NCBI GenBank assembly: GCA_015680685.1
Contig: MNCI01000556.1
Span: 275,118-339,117 of the forward strand
Direction: 5' to 3'
Source: Gnetum montanum
Lineage: Eukaryota; Streptophyta; Gnetopsida; Gnetales; Gnetaceae
DNA length: 64,000 nt
The notes beneath the pieces were generated by a model, which had not been told where the DNA came from, did no database searches, and worked only from the letters and a program-made list of their open reading frames with translations. Positions within the stretch are counted from its first letter, which is position 1, and every line of letters starts with the position of its first letter. A program made the position numbers and the translations under genes. Shown one piece after another: positions 56,372-64,000 of this stretch.

Positions 56372-57405
56372 CAAAAATCTTGATTTCTTTACTATTGTTC
56401 CTAAGGACCATAGTGTTGTATCCACTTTGTCTTTTTTTTTTCTTGCATGAGTTAGAGTTCTTGATATATTCTATGACTTTTTTTAGCCCAAACCATCTTC
56501 AATAGTCTAGATTCAACGTCTTGCATTATCAATAACATTTTTTCTGATTTTCTTTTTTAGCATTCATCAAAATGACTTCTCACATCATTTGTGAGATCGT
56601 TGTGGATGTCTGCCTTCAATCTTTAGTTTTGATGTTTGGTGTTGTCTCCCACATTGATTCTAACTTCATCTTTTTAAACAATTTTGTGCAACATCCAATA
56701 TCAATCTTGCTTTTGATGTCCAACATCATTTTCTACATCAGTTATAGATTCGAATTATATTTCATCTATGCACATTATTTCTCCAAACTAGAATTTTCTA
56801 AAAGATTCTGTTGACCCTAATGCATGATTTCTTCATAATCTACAAGGCATTAATGACCTATAAATAGGAGGATATCCCTCAATAAAAAGAGGTTGGTTGG
56901 TCAGTTAGTAGTTGTGACATTGGCAATTTGGAAAACTTTTCAAAAACTTAGCCTCTCTACAAAATAGCTACTTTTCTACAAACTATTAGAAAACTCTATG
57001 TCATTCTTAGCTCCTTAGAGTTTATCTAGTTTTCCTCTCTTTTTTTGACACATTATATCTCATTTGTGTTGTCCTCCTGACACATTAAGAGCCTCACTAA
57101 ATTTGGATTAACACATAGATTTGATTCAATCCTTTGTTATCACATATCAGTAGTTCCTAACCTATAGTAGTTTTATCAAATCTTCATCAAGCACACACGT
57201 CAAAGAGAGAATGGGGTAACACAACTCCTCATTAGTCATCCTTGATTCCTAATTTCATCTCATATAATTGCTATTACATTCTCCCAAGTTCCTTTGGAAA
57301 TTCCACTTTTTATATTTCTACTTCTAAGAACATAATTTTTAAAAGATTTACCTTTTGATTTGTTTCAGCTTTCTATCTCTTTCAATCACATATGATCTAT
57401 ATTTC
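56372..57405 (+). other. Possible LTR promoter region of an unidentified element
   Basis: No coding signal. TATAAATA at 56859-56866 within CCTATAAATAGGAGG, followed by AAAAAGAGGTTGG and a T/C-rich leader, looks like the promoter part of an LTR. There is no partner copy in the window. Confidence 0.35.
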
Positions 57406-58221
57406 TGATGGGATGCAATATCGCATGGTCCACGATATCACGTATGCCGCGATATATCACATACACGATATCGCAGTGCATCGCCAAATCTATAAATAAG
57501 AGGCAAATTTCCTTTGTTTCATATGATAGAGTTAGATTGTAGCTAGACTCTAGTAGTTTGATCTCTCTAGAGATAGAATATTTTCCAATGTCTGCCCGCA
57601 GTGTGGTGAATGTAATTGTACAGCATCCTTTATTTGAGTGTGATGTACTTGGACATGCACATGATCGGCAATAAAGATCGAGATTACTTCATCATTGCAA
57701 CATTCACTTTGTTTATGTATTTATTTAATTATTATATACTGCTTTCCTAATTAGTCTCTCTCACCCTTAAACTCACGTTAGAACGCAGAATGCGTACGAC
57801 TTGATTACGAGCATTTAAGTGTGACTACTTCGTAACCCAGTAGCGTACCTACGATCTATGCTTGGTAATCCTAGTGGTAGTCATGCACGAAGTCCGAGAT
57901 GTGTATGGATAATCAAGGAACAGATGCTCATCCCACTTAGGCTAGATTAGATTCTCTTACCCTTTTTCTCCTAGCTTAGTTAATATTACTTTCCATTGCC
58001 TTCAGGAGTAGCATTAGATTAGGAACCACATCATACACCTCACTTTGGACTAAACCATACGTGACAAATATAATACTAGTCTAGGTGGGAAGACAATGAA
58101 CTGCGACCTAAGGATAACTGTCTAGGTGCCACAACTAGTCCATCTGCGGAGTTCTACCAGATCACGTGTGAAAACGCTCGTATTCATATGGTTGAGCGTA
58201 GGGGTACCTCGCCACTCATCA
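57406..58221 (+). repeat. 5' LTR of element B
   Basis: 816 bp, from TGATGGG to CTCATCA. It has dyads ACGATATCACGTATGCCGCG and ATACACGATATCGC, TATAAATA at 57491-57498 and AATAAA at 57670-57675. Compared with A it lacks two of the four CTTGGTAACCCAGTGG units. Confidence 0.9.
57491..57498 (+). promoter_or_regulatory. TATA box of element B LTR
   Basis: TATAAATA in ATCTATAAATAAGAGG, downstream of the GATATC dyads. Confidence 0.65.
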
Positions 58222-58222
58222 T

Positions 58223-58242
58223 TGGCACCGTTGCTGGGGATG
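58223..58242 (+). promoter_or_regulatory. Primer-binding site of element B (tRNA-Asp)
   Basis: TGGCACCGTTGCTGGGGATG, two mismatches to element A's site, both G/C to A/T. Confidence 0.85.
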
Positions 58243-58347
58243 GTGATAGTTATCTAGATTAGTTATATCATACAGGGTCACTGTATAAGGACTTAATGAT
58301 ATATCTTATTAAAAGTCACATCCAAATTCACACACAATTTCACAACC

Positions 58348-60329
58348 ATGACTCTCCTACAAGACTATAACAATGTCACACTTAGTGAGGAAGTTCATTA
58401 GAGAACCAATGAACTATATGACAATGAAGATTGAAGTTCACAACCTGAAGTGGGGGTTTCTTATAGACATGAATGAAAACAACGTTGTCACAACGCATGA
58501 AAGCATAACTTACCCAATGACGATGAACCCCCACTGGCCACTACAAGCTTAATGCAAATACAAGAGGCTGTTCGAATCTTCTGTAGGCATCGTAAAGAGA
58601 GCCATCTACCCAAGCTCGATTTAAAAAACTTTTCTAAATCTTCAGGAGGCTATGACTTAGATCCACATCAACATTTACAAGCCTTCTATGATGCCCGCAC
58701 ATGGAATAACATTGATAATGAATGGCAAAAACTTAAGCTCTTTCCTATGACACTTGTTGATCAAGCAAAAGTATGGTACTGAGCATTAAAACCAAATTCA
58801 ATATGATGTTGGTCAACAATGGTAGAAGTATTTAACAAATAATATCAAACCTATGCAAGAGTTTCAGCCTTGAGGAAACAAATCCAAGGATGGAAACAAG
58901 CACAACATGAACCCTTGGACATGGCTTTAGAAAGATATTACACATTGTTAAACAATTGTCTAGGCCATGGGTTTTCCGAGGAAAGGCTAATGTACCATAT
59001 CATTGATGGGCTACGTAATGAAACAAGAGAGACCTTAGGAATGTATGCCCAAGGTCAACTATACGAACTATGAACCCATCAAATCCAAGATCTTATTAAG
59101 CAGGTAGCAAAAGAAGAAGGAGAAGTGGCTAGATGGGAGAGTATTGAAAAACATCAACGGGACCAAAATCTCAACTTAACAAAGGTCCATGATCATAAAA
59201 AGGAGAAATCAACCTATCACAAGGAGAAAGAACCATCTTTGCCAATACAAAAATTGTTAGAAGAAGTCGAGGCAAAGATGAATAAGATGTTGGAATGGAC
59301 ATATCAAAAGTGTGGAGAATTTATTGATATCATTGGAGATAGAGTTTTGACAACCCAAGAAGCAGGAAGAAATAGTAGAAAATTGGAAAGAAGGGATAAG
59401 GAGAATAAGAGCTCAACTGCCAATCATACGTATGAATGCAACATATGCCTGTATGATCACCCCAAGGGCCAATGCCCAATATTGTTACATTTACATGAGC
59501 ATTGGGGAAATACGTTACATCTAGAGTTCGTGCAAAGATACTATGTTCGATCATAGTGGCAACAATCCTAGTCGTGGGGGAGACCACCACTAAAATGGAG
59601 ACACCCTTCATATTATCCAAATCCAAATGCATATCTTGTTCAACATCCTATTTCTCCAACTGGGCCAACACACTTTATCTCACCACAGCACCATTCTTCT
59701 CAATACTATCAACCCATGCCTCCAACACAACCACCACCTTGTGTATCTTATACACCTCCTAACTTTCAACATTCTCATCATTTCGCTCCTTCTACATCAC
59801 CACCAACTATGCCTAAGGTGTCTGCACCACCGCAACAACCCACGAACATTAATTGTGCTCCTACTACGAACAACAGTGAAAAGCCTCCTTAACATCCAAA
59901 GTGTCCCTTCTTTAAACACGGTCGTAAGAAGGGACAACATAATTCCAAGGCCATTGCATCCTCCAGCTTAGCACAAGTCCCACACTATGGTGCATCCTTA
60001 CCTTCGAACTCAATGCCTCATGTAACTTCATCAGGACCACCAACTCACACTCCAACAACAATCTGGCCCAATGAACTCAACCATGGAGAGCGAACACCTA
60101 ATCCTTGCATACCATATAATGGTCTCAAACATCATAGTGGGTCAACTTGTTATCTGGGAACTACATCGCATAAATTGCCCCACTATGCTTATTATAACCT
60201 AGTGTGTGAAACCCGAAGGAGTAAATATGACCAAGCCAGAATACTTTCAAAATGCAAGGATCCCCATCATCAATTATTAATCCTTGTCTTCCTCAACCGT
60301 TTAACTATGAGGGATATCCCTCATTCTAA
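58348..60329 (+). pseudogene. gag of element B (pseudogene)
   Basis: It starts MTLLQDYNNVTLSEEVH and ends NYEGYPSF, aligned along its whole length with the 659-residue gag of A. Stops fall near 58399, 58432, 58478, 58783, 58812, 58842, 59071 and 59554, with at least one net frameshift. The zinc knuckle CNICLYDHPKGQC keeps the same C-x2-C-x3-H-x4-C spacing. Several stops replace TGG (W) or CGA (R) of element A, as expected from cytosine deamination. No protein of full length can be made. Confidence 0.85.
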
Positions 60330-61695
60330 TAAGCAGGATTAATAACCACTTTTTACTTTTCTTTAATTTTTCAAGTTTTTGTTTTCCAGTTTTTTATTTT
60401 TCAACTTTTTGTTTTATCTTTTTATCTTTTTGTGTTTTTATCTTTTTATGTTTTTGTAAGTAATCTCGTCTATGAATAAAACACTCATGTGGATCGTTGG
60501 TTAAGGTGTGTTCTATGTTATTAATTCTCGAGTGATCAATTATTTGGAACAGTGAGGCCATTACACCCACTCATCCACTCTACAAATAAGAGGTTTTGTT
60601 CAAGGGTACAATGATATTCTTGAAATTCTTAAGTCTTAAAATTAATTTTGTGTTCATTGTACCCAGAACGAAGAAGGATGGACCAAGAGGGAATGATTAG
60701 GGTGTGACATTAAGGGGACTTGTGGATTCTATTTGGTGACATCTGTGGGAGTTATCATGCAATGTGGTTGTACTAAGATCCTTGTAGATCTAATGAAAAA
60801 TGGGAGTAAGAGTAATCAAAAGGGCACTCAAAAATCCAATGTTGTTCTAGGGGGTCCCACTGGAAAGACATGCACCCATGCTTGAAGGTTGGTGGCTTCT
60901 TTGGATTAAGCAATCGAAAAAGAAGAAGAAGAAGGAAGTGCCACAAAACAAAAATCACTCCTCCCTTGAATAAAATGCCAAGTGATCATATGCCTTGTTG
61001 TTACGGTACTCTCATAGTTGCTTATCATGGGATGAAACAATGTGATGTCACTGATTGGAGGAACGGACTTGGTCCTGATCTTGGAATGACAAGGTAATGA
61101 CACCTTAATCATGCTCTTCATGCAGGATTCACTGTGCCCTATGTCAATTACCTCATGTCCCAATCTCTACGATCCCTTCTATACTTTGTCTCATCTCACT
61201 GTTTGTGTAATTGTAGCTCGTGTCCCATGTAGCATAGAATTTTCATCTCATTCCAGTGATATTTACATGTGTGTGTTTTGTGGAGTTAGTGTGGATTACA
61301 TTTAACCCTTCTAGTACCCACGGACACTTTAAGTGTGGTTACACAAGGGCATTATAGGTTGAAACCTACTTTGGGAAGGACCCACTTGTGTAATCTTTTG
61401 TAATCTTCACTTATGACATAGCCCACACACACCATTTCTTACCCTCAACATGATTTTTCAATTGATTTTCTTTCCCTACTATTATCCCTCTGAATTTTAA
61501 TGTTCCAATGTACCATTACATACCCTTTTTCTTACCACCCAAGTTTTTATTGGTAAAATCCACACCGTCATCATTAATTGTGCCTCCGAACATAATGCAA
61601 TTACCCTAGAACCCTTGATAATAACCAATGTCCTTAATTTACAACGTTTATTTCAAGAAAATACCTTCAAAATTTGGTCTTTTGGTTGTGCCTCA
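60330..61695 (+). other. Element B spacer between gag and internal promoter
   Basis: Closely homologous to 23331-24690 of element A. Small ORFs here are chance. Confidence 0.75.
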
Positions 61696-61706
61696 CATCA
61701 CTAGGG

Positions 61707-61780
61707 ATGAGATATCACGTACGTGATATCGCATACGCGATGTATTGTACACGATATCGTGTCCTCGTCGCCTATAAATA
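61707..61780 (+). promoter_or_regulatory. Internal promoter of element B, upstream of ORF2
   Basis: Three GATATC-type dyads (GATATCACGTACGTGATATC, then GATATCGCATACGCGATGTA, then ACACGATATCGTGT) precede TATAAATA at 61773-61780 in CCTATAAATAGG. Spacing and leader sequence agree with element A. Confidence 0.75.
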
Positions 61781-61956
61781 GGTCACCCCCCGCAACACTT
61801 AGCGTAATTTTGTCATTCACAAGGGGGGAATTTTTGAAATTTTTCTCTGCGACTTACGATTGAGTAACCCTTGCTTTTCTCACTCTATCTCGCTAGCTGT
61901 TACTCCAATTTTCATTTCGTTTGAACCTACTTGAACCTGGAGTGTTCATCTTAGTC

Positions 61957-61989
61957 ATGGGGGAGGGACACTTGCCGAAAAGTGCCTAA
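61957..61989 (+). CDS. Short upstream ORF in the ORF2 leader (10 codons)
   Basis: MGEGHLPKSA, the counterpart of MGERHSPKSA in element A, with the same stop TAA. Confidence 0.45.
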   Translation: MGEGHLPKSA

Positions 61990-62030
61990 CTTTTTTGAAA
62001 TTTATCATCGCCCAAAGGACATCAGCTAGG

Positions 62031-62250
62031 GTAATTAACTATAACACTTAGAATAATTATGCCAAAAAATCATTTAATCCCTAGGTATACTAGGAAACTA
62101 AAATGGAAACCACCTAAGTCACAGGATTCATTATTACAAACTTTCGGGCAGTATCACACATGATAACATAAGATCATTAATTAAGAAAGCAGTAAGGTAT
62201 ACCTTAACTTCAAAAACAACCTTACTAATGCTTGGCCCATGTGATTGCAG
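62031..62250 (+). other. Probable intron in the ORF2 leader
   Basis: CTAGG|GTAATTAAC to TGTGATTGCAG|ATG; the same sites as in element A. Confidence 0.55.
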
Positions 62251-64000
62251 ATGGCCCCGAAACATGGACAACAGGAAGGTCCTACCCATGGTAGAAGCAA
62301 ACGAGCTCGGAGAGGTGGAAGAAAAAGACCTGCTGGACAACATGCAGAATAGGATGAGCAATCATTCAGCATTCATCAAGATGAACCTTCTATCGAACGG
62401 TCTAAGCAGGTAGAAGGAGGAGCTGCTACAGTGCCTAAACCGGGACAACAAGTCATGTTGTTCCAAGATTGTGTTCAGGCTATCCATGAGAAGTCCACAT
62501 TCGCTGCGGTGATTATGGAATTGAACTTTGAATCATTTGCAGAATTCACTCCTGAGGCCGTTAGGGATCACCTCAAAGGATCCCCATTATGGCCTATCCT
62601 CTTTGAAAGTGGTGCCTGGTACCTAGGAGAGACGTACCAATTTTGGCACAATAGGAAGCAAGGAGCCACTATTAATATTTGTGGTGTGACAGTTGACTTC
62701 TCTACGCAGGCCAGTTTAGAAGTGTTAGACCTTCCAAATGTAGGGCCCTAGGTTGCTTAGTTATCCATCCGTTCAGACCCCGATGTGCGAAAGGATTGGT
62801 TAGAGAAGGCTTATGGCAGAGATAAAGCATTTGGTGAATTGAAGACAGAAGAGAGGGTTTACTTCAAAATTGGAACATATCACCTCTTCCCCACAAAGGG
62901 CCTCAAAAGAATATCAATGTATGCAACTAGAGGATGTGCAGTGTTGATGGGAAAGGTTAACGCTAACCTACCGTATCTATATTTAATGGAGATCCTGAGA
63001 CAGTTCGAAGAACGAAAGATAGGGAAGATGGCACTGCCTTTCCCCTATCTTATTAGAAAGCTTTGCCGATGTGTTGGTATTCAGGGATACACCAATGATG
63101 TCCTTCAAAAAGCCCAAACTACTTCATACGCTAAATTACTAAAGGTGCCAGCTCCAAGAAAAAGAACTGGTGAAGAGCTGGGACTAGAATCAACCTCCAT
63201 CCATGGGTCCCAGCCAAAAATAATAAGTAGGGCCTAGCACAAGCCAAGAGCAACCACCACCACTGCAAGACTACAGACCGTCGATGAGCCATCTTTGGGC
63301 CATCATCGAGACGGTCAGCTGGGGAAGTCGTGATGATGCAAACTTCTTCTATGTCATCGATGATGCCAGGAAGCCTACTATTTTGTTGGATCACATAAGG
63401 GGTAAAGTCTTTATTCACACAGGAGGAGGGGAAAGTAGATGGTCACAACAGATCTCAGGAAACATGGCATCTTTCTAGGTGCAGTTAGAGACTGGTGAAG
63501 GGGCCATTGTGATGGTCATGCAACACCAGAATGCCACGGGAGCTACAAAAGTGGTCACAGACCACATCAAGGAATCCTTTAACATACCTGTTGTGCCATC
63601 GACAAATCTCACAGGAGCATGAGATGCTCAAACCTTAGCCGAAACCTCAATGACTCCTGCGGAACATGAGGATGCGCTTGATCGATTACTTCAAACAAGG
63701 TAAGTAATGATGTCCCTATTTGACATCCCTCAAGATGTTACAACAATTTAATCAAACCTCATTTCTACAAAGGGGAAGCTAGTCTTAACATGAGTAAGGG
63801 AAGAGCATGCTGAAGCTAAAGTGCAGAAACTACAAGAGTAGCTCATGGCCTTACAAGCAGCACAATGGGACCCTCTACAATTTGTTACCGCAAACCAACT
63901 AGAAAACTTTAGAACCGAGCAACTAACAAAGTTAATTGTAGAGAATAAAAGGGTGGTGGATGAAAAGGAGAAGGCTGTTTGGGATGCCTCCGCAGCACAA
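62251..64000 (+). pseudogene. ORF2 of element B (pseudogene, runs off the window)
   Basis: It starts MAPKHGQQEGPTHGRSKRAR, a strongly basic N-terminus, then a stop at about 62389. The domain block 62500-63115 is well kept: LNFESFAEFTPEAVRDHLKG, WYLGETYQFWHNRKQGATIN, YFKIGTYHLFPTKGLKRIS, VNANLPYLYLMEILRQFEER and LPFPYLIRKLC. Here the tryptophan in QFWHN is intact where element A has TAG. Frameshifts or stops follow at about 62750, 63235, 63476, 63620, 63748, 63791 and 63838. The coiled-coil part begins near 63700. Comparison with A and C would let the ancestral length be estimated. Confidence 0.75.

Larger units (their letters stand above)
57406..64000 (+). mobile_element. Element B: pol-less gag + ORF2 element, cut by the window edge
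   Basis: 5' LTR (57406-58221), tRNA-Asp primer site, gag, spacer, internal promoter, leader intron and ORF2 follow in the order of element A, at high similarity throughout. The 3' LTR would lie beyond 64000. It has no pol between gag and spacer. Both genes are broken by stops, mostly at sites where A has CGA, CAA or TGG. Confidence 0.92.

Noticed and set aside
55709-56425. Long ORFs of 168-224 codons on both strands
   Set aside because: They consist almost wholly of translated N from the assembly gap.

Overview
The window reads as nuclear DNA of a large, repeat-rich plant genome. A gymnosperm (conifer-like) is my best guess. It is AT-rich, gene-poor and full of decayed LTR retrotransposons. 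Its one convincing host gene has a 6.9-kb intron filled with repeats. No bacterial, organellar or viral gene set is visible.

Host gene: a complete-looking MIKC-type MADS-box gene lies on the minus strand (10734-19029). It has seven exons of 182, 61, 71, 100, 42, 42 and 39 bp and predicts about 178 residues. A decayed copy of the end of exon 1, duplicated in tandem, lies at 46661-46948.

Main theme: one family of Athila-like (Ty3/gypsy) elements occurs many times. Its marks are LTR ends TGATGAG...CTCATCA, a primer site matching tRNA-Asp, a gag gene with an unusual zinc knuckle, a long spacer and a second gene (ORF2). Element D (1-7853, minus) is a ruined gag-pro-pol copy cut by the window edge. 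Element A (20233-29133, plus) is complete, with 5-bp target duplications, an intact 659-codon gag, no pol, and a decayed ORF2. Element C (32650-43462, minus) has the same pol-less plan and lies inside a Copia relic. Element B (57406-64000, plus) has the same plan and runs off the right edge. An apparent solo LTR lies at 55604-56366 (minus, spanning a 448-bp assembly gap). LTR fragments lie near 8540-9080 and 30038-30880.

The most interesting signal is in the pol-less elements. ORF2 sits behind its own promoter inside the element. That promoter carries the same GATATC-rich dyad (up to the perfect 20-mer GATATCGCGTACGCGATATC) plus TATAAATA that is found in the LTR promoter. It is followed by a short upstream ORF (conserved in A and B) and a probable 5'-UTR intron ending at the ORF2 ATG. 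ORF2 encodes a basic N-terminus, a globular domain resembling the 'putative plant transposon protein' family, and a long coiled-coil tail. It occupies the place of the env-like gene in Athila elements.

Other content: two Copia relics (13990-15830; 32170-32649 continued at 43650-44360), a LINE 3'-end relic (12000-12836), a degraded LTR element with a tRNA-Met-type primer site (48760-54217), tRNA-derived SINE-like segments, a 5S-rRNA-derived segment (29610-29680), and several local duplications. Stretches where I recognise nothing are listed as such.
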